Shown here: positions 13,360-24,200 of the stretch, piece after piece
How the letters are laid out: every line of letters begins with the position of its first letter
Position numbering within the stretch: the first letter of the stretch is position 1
NCBI GenBank assembly: GCA_000469685.2
Contig: LS997562.1
Span: 18,615,313 to 18,679,312 of the forward strand
From: Haemonchus contortus
Taxonomy: Eukaryota; Nematoda; Chromadorea; Rhabditida; Trichostrongylidae
Direction of reading: 5' to 3'
DNA: 64,000 nucleotides
Program-made: the position numbers and the translations under genes
Notes under the pieces: model-generated
What the model was told of the DNA's origin: nothing
The model's input: only the letters and a program-made list of their open reading frames with translations
The model's database searches: none

Positions 13360-13440
13360 AGAAGTGACCGTGACCGTTTCCTTAAATACGGTATGTGATT
13401 CGTTGAAATCACACACCGTATTTGAGGAAACGGTCACTTC
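13360..13440. repeat. Perfect-arm hairpin, 80 bp
   Basis: GAAGTGACCG..TTTCCTTAAATACGGT on the left pairs with ACCGTATTTGAGGAAACGGT on the right, enclosing a short loop near 13400. No coding context is visible. Confidence 0.75.
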
Positions 13441-13822
13441 TTCTTGAAGTACCAAAATAAACCGTGAAGTCTTATTTGTGGTTAGTCTCTATGAATGAAC
13501 ATGTCGCATCTATGTATTCGCCTTGCTCTGAAATTCTGTCAGTTGCTTTCTAAGCACTACTGTAATAGTCCTTTCCTGATATGATATGTAGATTCAACGA
13601 GCTATAACATCCGGCGAAGGTACAGTAATCGAATTTGCTCTGGCTTCTTAGTTTTGCAGACCAATGTAATTCTCTCTAGTTTTTACGTTGTCTTATAGCG
13701 CAATTCATCCGTTTCCACTTCTTAGATATTACACTAATTGAACATCATAACGGAATTTTGAAAACACTGTTTTCACAGCTTAAATGCTACCTCTCACTCT
13801 CACGTTAATACATTTGATTTAG

Positions 13823-14898
13823 GGACCCGACAATGACTCAATTATTCCCGGTAAGTTTACATTTGGCACTCTCTTGTGCAGGACTTGATTGCATATTGAT
13901 ATTGAATTAATATTGTCAAAAATCCGTTAATTTGCTTCGTTTTGAATGGGTGAACCCTTTTGCTTCAATTTCGAGTTATGAAAACTTATTTTGAACCTAA
14001 ATCTCAGGCTTTCAAGGCTTTGTAGTAGTAGTTCCTCACAGTACGTCCTTGTATGAAAGGTGTGGTGGGTGACGGTTTTCGTAATCGAATTCGCAGGGGG
14101 ACGGAACTCACGTGCGTCCGAGGATGCGCGCGTCCAATCCCATCAGGTTGCAGCAGTTCCAGTAGTCCAACTCCAATTCGTCTTGGCTATGACTAAAAAG
14201 TACTAACAGTCTAATCATAGTTTTTTCATGTGTTGAATAATATTTATCCTGAAAGCTTGGTTCCGATTCTCTTCACTGCAAGCATTTAACATGAGGGCGT
14301 ACAGGATAGTAAAATCATTGACGTCGCGAAGCGATATAAATAGCTGCGGCTGAAGTTTAGTACTGGTCTTCGTATTTTTCGCTTTTTTACTGCCTCCTGA
14401 TAACAACCAATTGTAAAGTGATCCTGATCTCCTACTCATGCCTACTGGATTCAGAACACATGATAGTTTACCTAAATAAGCAGTACGTGTAAATGTGGAA
14501 AATTGAATTAACTTAGTCTCATAAATAAATCATAATCCTCTCAATATTTTAGAGAGCGGTGAAGAAAAGAAAAAGGAAAAAGATAAGTCAGGCAGTAAAG
14601 ATAAAAAATCATCAGGTGTTAAAGATAAAAAAGGGAAGAAAAAGTCAGCCAGAAAAAAGTCTTCGGAGAAAGCAGACAAGAAGGAAGAAAAGAAAGCAGA
14701 GGATAAGAAAGCAGAGGATAATAAAGTTGCCAAAAATGAAGGAGAGGTATTGGAATCTCCTAAATTAGCGGAAAAAGAAAAACCAAGCCCTTCCGAAGGA
14801 GCAGTTAAAAAAGTGGAAGTTGAAGGCACGCAAAGGAATGAAGTGGAACCCCCTGAAGAGATGGGCAAGAGTCCTGAACCCTCGCCGACTCAGGACAG
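13823..14898 (+). CDS. Lys/Glu-rich hypothetical protein, partial (two exons)
   Basis: A 28-nt exon (13823-13850, GPDNDSIIP plus one base) with a GTAAGT donor joins in phase to a 346-nt exon (14553-14898) preceded by a TATTTTAG acceptor and followed by GTATGT. The second exon encodes about 115 residues rich in Lys, Glu and Ser (repeats such as KKAEDKKAED, EKEKPSPSEG), probably disordered. A possible last exon begins after the acceptor at 14952 and stops after two codons. The 5' end was not found, and the short first exon could be fortuitous. Such composition occurs in nuclear and microtubule-associated proteins, but no domain is visible, so no function is given. Confidence 0.5.
14112..14186 (-). 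CDS. Possible isolated exon of an unrecognised minus-strand gene
   Basis: A 75-nt open stretch is bounded by a TCATAG acceptor and a strong CACGTGAGT donor. In the phase 1+72+2 frame it encodes QDELELDYWNCCNLMG followed by LDARILGR. It lies inside the intron of the plus-strand Lys/Glu-rich gene. No partner exon was found, and the opposite strand is also open here, so the assignment is weak. Confidence 0.25.
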
Positions 14899-15566
14899 GT
14901 ATGTAGCTTTGATGCTGATTAGCAGCTGCCAATTTTATTTTTTCATTTTAGCAATTGAACAACGGTGTTCGCGGAGGTCTTGCTACTATCAAACGCTTGA
15001 GCTTGTTTATGATCTGCAAATAACAATGACTCTTGACACATTACATATCACAAATATTCTATTTACATAACCATCATCAGCCTATGGAGCTCGATTTTCT
15101 ATATTATAATAAATGCCTTTTAGTGGTGTTCAAAATCATTTGTACCGGTTCAGTACCACAGAATCTTATCGTTCATCTCACTTTATATATAACTAACTAA
15201 CCTATGTGTTTGTGTGTCGGTGTGTGTGCCCGACCGGAAATTTACAACTCCTATTCACGTGAATCTAGAACGTTCCAACTTGACAGGATTACGGGGTGCA
15301 GGATGGGAACGTGTACGGTGGGTGGCTCGATCAGACTCCGTTCACAGGGGGCGGGGAGTGCGCGACAGAAATTTCGGACCGCAGTTTCATAACTCGTGTT
15401 TAAGTGGGCCTGTTTGCCCATCATAAGAAGGAGGGAAGCCCGTTGACAGCCGGGCGACGCAACTGCTACAATTAATTGAATAGTTCGACTACGGCTTTTC
15501 TCTCCCTTCCCACATTTTGTTACCCCTCACCCGGATGCATGGTCTTCTTTTACTGTTCTGCCATGA

Positions 15567-15920
15567 AGGTTTGTTATGATCGAACCGTGTTATTAGGTCG
15601 ACGTTTCGACTAACTCGTCGCCTTTAAAAACCTGAAATCGAATCGAAGCTCCTGATCTGCGGCTCACCCAGCAGTTGTTGCAATTAGCCTAGCGCCCAAG
15701 CGCGCTAGGCTAGTTGCAACGATCTTCAGAAACTCGAAAACAAAGACATCCCAGCCAAGAATTCAATCTCAGCTCCTGGCTGGGACGTTCCGGCGTTCGA
15801 GTTTTTGAGAGTCGGTTGGGCAAGCCGGAAATCAGGAGCTCAGATATACTCTTAGGTCTTGAAAGAAGACGAAGTCGAAACGTGGACCTAGTAAAAAAGC
15901 GATTCGATCATAACAAACCT
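15567..15920. repeat. Foldback element, about 354 bp
   Basis: AGGTTTGTTATGATCGAA at the left is inverted at the right end (TTCGATCATAACAAACCT). Matches continue inward (GTCGACGTTTCGAC / GTCGAAACGTGGAC; GAAGCTCCTGAT / ATCAGGAGCTC). A smaller hairpin sits at 15679-15719 (TTGCAATTAGCCTAGCG / CGCTAGGCTAGTTGCAA). Confidence 0.7.
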
Positions 15921-16160
15921 GTTCGGCAAAACAGTGAAAGAGATTGTGTAACATGCCCAGGTTTCGAGAGCCCAGGGCTTTCCACAATCCTACCAGAAGC
16001 CCAATATCATGCTGCTCGATTCTATCCTCCTCGCTTATTGTTCGCATTCCAAAAAGTGAAATGCCCACCTTTCACTCCTGCACCTGACTCCACTAAATGC
16101 AAAGAATAGCATATGTATAACTATTTGCTAGACAACAGCAGATTATGAAAAACTGTTTAG

Positions 16161-19100
16161 TCATTTTTTGAAAGCAACATGTAGACCATCACCACAATTG
16201 AAAAGAGCCGAGTAGGTGCGATTGTCGTTGTGGACCTATAAGACTGTTTCAGAGCAAGTCAAGATATCATAATAAATAAACGGACCATCACGTTAGTATC
16301 ATGTATAACTTTGGTTGTTGCATCGAAAGTAGCCGGATCTCTTGTAACACTTGCGCTCCAGAGTGCCTTAAACTTTGATTCATTAAAACTCACTACACAA
16401 CCACTGAGAAAAAATTGTAATTGAAGTACCTGCTGGAAGATTTGCTGTGGTTCAGCTTCTTCCTATGGGTTTATTTTTGAAAACTATCACAGTAGGAGTA
16501 CTACAGAAAGAATTCCAATCTATATGCGCATCCATAGGAGGAGATTTCATCATATCGCAATCTATTTGCAAGAATTATTTTCGACCCTTCTGTCTGAAGC
16601 CGCAAAGCGCGAGATGACGCGAGTTTCCATGGATTAATCGCAGGCACGTTGAATACAGTGCGCAACAAAAGTATGTGGACACCCAATATTTCGGTTCACC
16701 GGGCTTCCAGTGAATTTTGAGTAAAATTATACTGTTCGAATCCCGCGACGCGAAAACCTAGGATTTCCTGTTCTTTTGAAATTTTCAAGTAGCTCTTATT
16801 TGGTTTTAATTTGAGGGAAAAGTCTTCTTTGTAATAGAAGTATGTGGACACCCGAGTTAGATCCGACTTCGGCGCAAACCGAAGTCTTGGCTCTGATGAA
16901 TGCCTCCACTTGACCTGACTCAAATTACATTGCTCGCACGAAATACTTACATTATCAATCATCAAAACTCCTCCACTCCTTAGCAAAGTGACCACTCGGT
17001 CATAGTAGAGCGGATAGTTTTCCTGCAAATACAATGGACAATTGGAGAATGTCCGTTGCGCGCGTCCGTAGAAAGTAGGTCGCCGCCCGTTCTCCGCGCG
17101 GCGCACCCCTCTGAGGTTTCGAGAAGATGTTTCGGTATCACCAAGTGTCAGTGGAGCGAATGATTTGTATCTAGTCGTGTTACCCTCTCTTTCGACTGAA
17201 TGCCGTAAACCAAGCGGAATTCGTATGCTCCGCTGTCAACTGCGACGTTTGTCAAAGATCGCGAGCTGACCCACCGCATGCGACGGCTGCGGCGTGACCT
17301 AGTTTCGACGGACGCGCGCAACGAAGCGCACCCTGAACAATTGGTTCATCACATGCAACGAATGGATCAAGTGCGAGAACTGATCGAAAAAAACTGCTTC
17401 GTTAACTCATCAGAAAGGTAAGATGAAATCGAAGATCAGAACGTACTTTGTCGGCATCAATAAAAGCGAAGTCAAATGAACCAGCTTGGCCATCAGCTAT
17501 CATTTTGTCTAAAAAAAAATTATTTTTAGCAGCAAACTGAATAACTCCTGAAATGATGAGACTTCTAGTTCCCTTCGCTAAGTCTGAATTCACTTCAAAG
17601 TCCTGCAAGGTTGTTATGAAATTATTTCAAGCTGACGGCAAAACAGGCGGTGATTCCCATCAATATGACGCTATTTTTCATTTCTACGTGGAAACTCTCT
17701 CACTAATTGTTTATGTACGCATACGTACAAATACTCCATATTAATAGTTTACTGCTCAAACTGTTCGGTTTACGTTGAGCCCTTCTTTTTTTAATATTGC
17801 CCCTGGACGTCTCTAAAAATGGAACGCCTTACTAATCCCTGCCAGTCCTTTTTGCTAGGAAATATGGAGTAATGATTATGCTGGGACGACTCGAACCCAA
17901 TCTTGTGCTTTCCGGACACCGTGCTGTATCCCCCTACCCAGACCCCGCTTGCCCTTGTCTTCTTATTGGCCCTCTGCGCTGTGTTCATTTGATCTGTGAT
18001 GTGCAGTTCTTGACCCCAAAGAGCCTCGGTATGATCGACGGCGTTACAAGTGAAAACAGTGGCGTTGCTGCGCAATAAATCTCACGTCTGGTTTGACTCG
18101 CTGGATGATTTCGATTATTTCGTTTTATTATGAAACGGAAAAGGTGAAATGCAATTCTTTTCGCGAGGAGGGACCCTGCACTATTGTAGTTTTTACCCTA
18201 AGTAATCCTTTAATGATTCATAAAGAGATTTTCGTAGTCTCGTAGATTCGTAGATTTGCGGCGCTATTGCTTCATCATTCCTTTACATGACAACCATACA
18301 ATAGACCTTATCAAATGGCACAATTCCCTCCTGTGCACACACATTGGAGCTATCGCAGGCGAGAACTCAGAACGAAATGGCCATGTTGGCATATTGGCCA
18401 TATTGCCAATATCGCGCTATAGATAAGACGCTACATGTTTGTTGACGTGGTTATTGCATATGTGGTAGGTGGTGGGGAAGGTAGGGGGCTACTGTAAGAG
18501 CCAAATGTCCGTACTGAATTTTCGTTTCTGTTATTTTAAGTCGTAGGTGTTCCTTCCCACTGATAATGAAGGTGTGCAGGTATTACTGGTCAATAGGTAT
18601 TAGACATCTTCACTCACAAATCAATAACTAACGATATTGATTTGTGAGTGACGTGCATTTAACCTTATATCCAGTTCATCAATGAATTTTTAAATTCTTG
18701 AGGAGTTAGGCGAAGAGGAATAAGAATTTCAATACAATTAATGATGTAATGGTTGATACTGAACAGTCGATGCTGAACCAGGTTAGGAACGAAATGGTCG
18801 CGTCGCGGTGAGAGGGGCGTCGCGCGCGAAGGAATGTAGCAGGATGCAGCAGTAGGTAAGAAATGCAAGAACAAAAGTACTAATAGTAGAATTATGCATA
18901 AAATAAGATCACATATCGATTGAGCTGTCTGAAGAACGCTAGAGCTGTAATAACGGCGAATGAGTGGTCCGCGACAGCCGCGTGCGGCAAATCGATTACC
19001 CAAAATCATTCCTAACGCCCGTCTCCCGATTACCGTGCACTATGCAAGGATGAGTTTCACCAGAATAAACAGTCGGAACAACGAGAAAACTTTCCAAGGA

Positions 19101-19783
19101 TTCAACCTCACCTAACCACGCGAGAGCAGGTCCCTCAATGGGTACGATCCTCTTGAAGATACCTTGATCCTTAGAGATTACAGGAACACCATATTTCTTG
19201 AAGTTATCGTGATTGACATCTAGCGTATATACCTTAAACTTCCAATCTCATTCAAGAAATGAAAAAGCGGATTTATGAAACTACCTGTCCACCTTCACCA
19301 GCTGCAATGGCCCATGCGAGGGCGCTAGCACCCGTGAATGTACCGATATCAATAGCCTTCTTGCCATTAATCAAATGCATAAAATTCGATCCGACAGTAA
19401 GAACCTAACATCGAATAATCCTATATTATTTTATATAAAAAGAAGCAATGTAATGGCAGATTAAGCAAGAAAGTAAGCAAGAAAGCTGTAGGAAGTAAAG
19501 AGCTGGGGAAGGACTGACCTCTGGGGCTCCTAACATGCGGCTCCTTGGAGAGTTTTGCAAAGTCGATTTCTGTAGCTCTTCTTGCAAAGGGTGCTGAACG
19601 ACTGTCATCTGAAATGACTATCTTTCCGAGATAGGTCCTAGCTGGCATGCATCTGATTACTCTTATTCAAGTGCCAATATCAAGCTAAAACTCGAGACCA
19701 CGACGAAGGTCAGCCTTTACCTTACTGCAGTAATCAACAACTGGATCCGCGTGGCCGGAAAAGCTCTTTGCAACTGTAGACAT
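16161..19783 (-). CDS. comt: Catechol-O-methyltransferase-family SAM-dependent O-methyltransferase, complete, 8 exons
   Basis: Exons: 19783-19721, 19608-19519, 19404-19285, 19232-19112, 17508-17447, 17022-16951, 16366-16292, 16235-16161. They join to 225 codons plus stop, the usual size of soluble COMT and caffeoyl-CoA-type methyltransferases. Seen: RMLGAPE substrate-lobe motif (about 45-51), SAM-binding IDIGTFTG (69-76), FIDADK with the metal-binding Asp (147-152), MIDN (173-176) followed by ALWS, and the family C-terminus with CGDG (about residues 214-217). Expected reaction: methyl transfer from SAM to a catechol-type hydroxyl with a divalent metal; the C. elegans COMT family acts in catecholamine turnover, but the substrate here is not deducible. 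Exon 2 uses a GTCAGT donor; intron 7 is only 56 nt. Intron 4 (1.6 kb) and intron 5 carry repeat insertions. The last two exons are too short to show as long ORFs. Confidence 0.92.
17047..17333 (-). mobile_element. MITE family C, copy 2, in COMT intron 5
   Basis: Inverse copy of 7375-7662 with the same CGTCCGTCGAAA-type termini. It is inserted between COMT exons 5 and 6 and leaves both splice sites intact. Confidence 0.75.
18611..18650. repeat. 16-bp perfect inverted repeat in COMT intron 4
   Basis: CACTCACAAATCAATA and its complement are separated by 8 nt. Confidence 0.8.
18779..19027 (+). repeat. Dispersed repeat family D, copy 1, in COMT intron 4
   Basis: About 250 bp with landmarks GTCGCGCGCGAAGGAATGTA, CACATATCGATTG, GAAGAACGCTAGAGC, GTGGTCCGCGACAGCCGCGT. 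Ends resemble an inverted pair (GTTAGGAACGA / TCATTCCTAACG). Copies 2 and 3 lie in dnj-27 introns. Confidence 0.75.
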
Positions 19784-19785
19784 TG

Positions 19786-19800
19786 CTAAAAATCTGAAAT
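19786..19800 (-). promoter_or_regulatory. Probable spliced-leader acceptor of the COMT gene
   Basis: The minus strand reads ATTTCAG (AG at 19795-19794) and then TTTTTAG (AG at 19787-19786) directly before the ATG at 19783. Either can serve as an SL trans-splice site. The 4.4-kb gap to the upstream dnj-27 stop argues against a tightly spaced operon. Confidence 0.5.
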
Positions 19801-21720
19801 GCAGGTTAGGCATCAAAACTACAGGTAAACAGGCGACAGGTAAACAAAGAGAACAACAGCATGGTAACCTCGATTCTTACGACATATGTATAAGTCTGTA
19901 TAACTAGTTTTTAGGTGTGTGTGGGCACGACCGGTCGTACCTAGCAGCTCTCTACTCAACGCTGTTGTTGGGCCACCGTTAATCAGCAATTGATCGCGAT
20001 GTTTGGTGTGTGGTGGTCTGTCTTTCTGTTTGGTGTCTGCTAGCAAAAAGAAAAGATGAATTCCATTAACGAGCAGAGAACGTGACCTTTCCCTTTCCAA
20101 AAAGAAAACAGGAGAACACCAGATCTAACGGAAATCAAATTGCGGCAGTTTTCGGATCAGGGACAGATCTCAAGCCAGTTTGAGCTGAATGCCACACATA
20201 AAGGATAGTAAATGGAATGAAGTGCAAATAGGAAGTACAAATAGCTAAAGTTGGGACAAACATCGCGCCCTTGTTTTGTTTGTGGTAGGCTAGGGACCAC
20301 GCTTTATGGTGGTCCCGCCCGCTTGACCCCCTTATCATAATCGGCGTCCCTATACCCTAAGCACGTCGTCTGAGACTGTTAGAGCGGCGAGGGATGGGAA
20401 TCGTCGACTCAGGCCTGTAAACTCTGTCGTAGACGAAATGTCGCCGGCAGAGTATCGTCGACTCAGACGACATTCCATTTACGACAGGGTTTACATTTCA
20501 ACGGGGACATGAAAGGGTGGTGTATATATACATAACAATATGATAAATTATCTCCGTGACAGCTCCACAGTTGTTTTTCTTGGTGAATGTATGTAGTCGC
20601 ATCGTCGCTGCTTTCAGGTTTCACGGGCTTCAAGCTGTTGAGACGAATGGGACTTCAATGTGAAATAAACAGAATTAGTATTGCAATGAGAACGATATCA
20701 GGAGTTTGTAGGAGATATGTGCATGAATTGCTTCTCCTTGGCAATCTGTTAAAATGTCAACCTATCAACGCTTACCTGGTGGCCAGTAATGGTCAAGTCG
20801 ATGAAGTTTGCTGCCGTTACGAACGCGTTTCAATGAACCCGTATATCATACGAGTTGTCAAAGTCAGCTGAAAATCAATCATAGCAGCGAGTTAAGTAAT
20901 AGTACTGCTCTATTTTTGGCGTTGATCTCTTTTCAGGGCTTGGATCGATTTGGGCAGCGGCTAGATATTGGAATCTCATTCAATGATTATATTGAGTCAT
21001 CAGTCATATTACTCACATTGTATATGCGTGAAAGTATATGGTAAAAACGCAAGGGTCTGGTTAAATTGTAACTGAAAGCAGTTACTGAATAGAGTGCATT
21101 GTGATACCGTCTTAGTATCCCGCCGTTTTTTGAGTTCAAGTGAATCGGAGAAAAGCAATGTAGCAATCAATCAAAGTTGACCATACCAGTGTCTCGAAGA
21201 TAACTCAACTAATAGACCGCAGCCCCCGCAATAATAACTAGCAGGTACTATCTTCCGGCTGGAATGAAATTCGAATTCGAATGAAATTTGAATTGCTTCA
21301 TAAGAATTGCTAAAACTCCGTGTAATGCCAAAAAGGAATGGTGGGTAGTCGAACAGCTGTTTGAACATTTCCTCACCTCATAGTATTACAAATTAATTGA
21401 CATATTGGACTTACTTTGGTAAATTAGCAACAATAGGTGTTAGGCCATTTCTTTGCTCTTATTTTTTTGACTGATAGTTCATAAATATTATTATTACAGA
21501 GGCGAGGGTGCACCCTTGACGCCTTTCTGTCTAGCTTGCGAGCTTTCCCCTTATGGTTTGCCAAACTAGTATGGCTAGTATAGATATATAATAATCTCCC
21601 GCATTTGTAAAGCTGAAAAGCACGTAATTGATAGCTTTTTCTTCTGCCTGATGACTGAGACGACCAATGTGTCTGCTAAGTTGACGCGTTGACGCGTTGT
21701 CGCTCTAAAGCTTCTCGATC
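19801..21720. other. Intergenic stretch upstream of the COMT gene
   Basis: Apart from the inverted repeat at 20417-20491 nothing is assigned. Open frames at 20587-20871 and 20808-21044 lack splice or domain support. Confidence 0.5.
20417..20491. repeat. Inverted repeat upstream of the COMT gene
   Basis: GTAAACTCTGTCGTAGACGA.. is inverted at 20465-20491 (..TTTACGACAGGGTTTAC), with the inner GTCGACTCAG element twice. It lies about 650 bp upstream of the COMT start. Confidence 0.6.
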
Positions 21721-21960
21721 TTATTTTGCAGAGCTTTTGCTTATGAGATGTTTCGTGGACGCTTTGACTACGTCACTTTTACTTGGTGAATTTTTGCTAT
21801 TTGCTACTGTCAGGCCATTATTGCCTGACACAGAGGGATTATAGATGTTCGTAATTTCCGTCATTTCATAAGTCCCTTTACCGTACAAGGTAGGCTCAAA
21901 TATTGTCTTTTCAATAAGACCTGAGGGCAAATCACCGGCAATCTTCCACTTTGAAGGCAC
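21721..21960 (-). CDS. Possible terminal exon of an unrecognised gene
   Basis: About 79 codons are open and end in a stop at 21721. The composition looks protein-like (KWKIAGDLPSGLIEKTIFEP, ITNIYNPSVSGNN), without repeats. The open stretch starts exactly where a 660-bp foldback element (21953-22618) ends, so the upstream part of the exon may have been displaced by that insertion. No partner exon was found. Confidence 0.25.
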   Translation of the reverse strand: MPSKWKIAGDLPSGLIEKTIFEPTLYGKGTYEMTEITNIYNPSVSGNNGLTVANSKNSPSKSDVVKASTKHLISKSSAK

Positions 21961-22618
21961 GGTTAACGATAAAAAAGGTTGCTGAGTTCTTCAGGAATAT
22001 TCAGCGCCCCCCATCGGTGGTTGAAGGGACCCTCTCGCTCCCACAATCTCGGTGCTTAGGGCATAGTGGAAGTCCCGTTGCTGCCGTTGTTCGCTTTCCC
22101 GCCCCTCGATCGGTGTTACGTTAGACGAGTGTCGAGACAATACAGATCGTTATTATTCGTTCTAGGACCCACGCACAATCAGCCAATCTCCGAGTGATGA
22201 GGCGGTGTTTTTCTCCCTTTTTTTTCCTCTGTTTTTCTTTTTGCTGCCGCGATCCCTTATTTAATTTCCTACTCCTAGAGGCTGGAAAAGGTGAGCTACT
22301 TTTGCTGTTACTAGGGTTTTTTGTTTACTTATGCTTATGAGTGAATGAATTTTGGCTTACCATAGTCTGTTATTCGCACCAGGACCCACACGCGCGCAGT
22401 GAAACACACCGTTTAGCTCGTCCAAACGCCCCGCTCTTCTTCATTTTTCTTGTTTCATTCTTGTCCAGCCCCCTTTTTAACGGTTTTTCGAAGCCTTTTT
22501 TCACTTTGGAAACACCGATGCAGGCAGCTCCTTCACCTCAATCGCACTAGTTTAGATCTTGTCTTCCATTTTTCATCATAATCTGGATTACCCAAAATTA
22601 TCGTGAACTGTGCCTCTA
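21953..22618 (-). mobile_element. Foldback family A, copy 1 (about 660 bp)
   Basis: The ends are inverted versions of CTTAAAGGCACAGTTCACGA. The interior (CGACACTCGTCTAACGTGAC-like block, and GCATAGTGGAAG near the end) matches the copies at 53542-54199 and 58163-58843 in reverse. It abuts a possible terminal exon at 21960. Confidence 0.78.
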
Positions 22619-24200
22619 AATGTCGGTTTGTCGGACTCTGTGCCAATCCGGCGAACCTTTGTGATTGCAAAAGTGGTAGTATTGTGAAATGCCACGCTAA
22701 TGGGAAGTCTTACAGAAAAGAAATAATTCAAAAGAGATAAGGAACCTAGGCCGATGTGGTAATCGTGGGAAATATCGTCCGGCTTGTTCATCACTTCATG
22801 ACAGGGTCTAAATCTGTTGCAGCGCTACATGTCTCTACTCCTCCCGTAGGCCGAATTTCCTCGAAAAACATTACCAGCAAACTCGAACTATCAGATTTGT
22901 GATCCTATTGTTGTGTTTGTTTGCGAATCTCAGCACCTGTGCCTAGCTTAGGTACTGGATGGGCCTTGTCAGATCACAGACCACATTCTGCCCAAATGTT
23001 ATGGGCATCCTTTTTTGAAAACATTCTCTGACAATGCGGTTATAGGCACAGTATCAGCTTAATATACCCTACAGCTAAGGAGGCATCTGATTAACAGGCT
23101 CAGTGGAGTAGCTTGTGTCAATAGAGTATTACGGCGATAGGTAGAGGTTCAGGAGCACCTCGTGGAATGATGCAGTAAAGGCGGCTTTGTTCCAATCTTG
23201 TCCTCTGCCAGCAGCATTGGAGGATGGCCGGCAGCATTTACAGTTTGAGAACATTATTATACCTACGCTCCATCCATTGATCCTACTTTCTTCTATTAAC
23301 TTGCTGAGAGAACAAAGACGATGCCCCCATTGTACCATAAAAATGAAGGCACAGACGACCTAGGATGCAAAATCGGGGCCGCACCTCTGGCGAAGGCCAT
23401 CATCCACGGCTCTTCAAGGAGGTGGGTGATACCGTAGGAATCTCACTCGATCCCTTCCGTGCTCGAGAATTCTTTATAAATGAGGGAGACAGTGTAGTAT
23501 GAACTTTCTGTTTTTCAAACGCCTTTCCCTCCACCCGAATAGGTGCTATCAAAATATCGTACTTGAACCCACTTTGGTAGCTGTGGGAGTGTTTGGTCCG
23601 TATCGACCTCACTACAGCGATTACCACATCGCTGTAAGAAAAATCGGTACACCATGGAGCCCAGTACCGTTTCTTGTCTACATCGGTGTTTCTACAAGAA
23701 CTTTAAAGTATTTTCGCCCACTCCCCTACTCCCGCATCCCTCCTCCCCCCGCCCCCCTCCCTCCGGGGTGTAGCCGAGCTGAACCCCACTGTGTGTAAAA
23801 CTTCAAGTAATCGAAAATCTCAAGAACACAAATATATTTGCTGGTTCTTGAAAATAAAAAACAATCAGATCCCACGTTTTCAATTAATCAATTAATACAT
23901 AAACAGTATCAACAAATCAACAATAAACCGTACTCACTCAACTCGTTACATTATTAAATCACTTAAGACATTTAATAAATTATGCTAGAATAAGATATCC
24001 TATTTGATATGATGAAAAATGAGAAAGTGAATTTAATGAGACTCATGAGACCTTAATATAAATGACTTTGGAAACGGTTTGAGGTTCAATTCCCTATTAG
24101 AACATCTTACATCTCAGAGTAAGTGAGGAAGAACATGCTGCTGTTCGACGTTCTCTCGCTCAAGCCGGACCGGGCTGGAGCCGGACCGGGCTGGAGACCT
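22619..24200. other. Intergenic stretch and likely dnj-27 3' UTR
   Basis: The 23.4-23.8 kb part is C-rich near 23730-23770. The 23.8-24.1 kb part is A/T-rich. No gene or poly(A) signal is assigned. Confidence 0.5.
24168..24198. repeat. Short tandem duplication just 3' of the dnj-27 stop
   Basis: A 16-bp unit GGAGCCGGACCGGGCT is repeated about twice within the expected 3' UTR. No AATAAA signal was found nearby, so the poly(A) site is not assigned. Confidence 0.6.

Noticed and set aside
14530..14868. Ser/Phe-rich minus-strand frame
   Set aside because: It is the complement of the Lys/Glu-rich plus-strand exon, which has matching splice sites and phases.
16657..16860. Tc1-like end TACAGTGCGCAACAAAAG followed by AGTATGTGGACACCC in COMT intron 6
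   Set aside because: A second AGTATGTGGACACCC is present at about 16840 but in direct, not inverted, orientation; no matching right end was found, so an element cannot be delimited.
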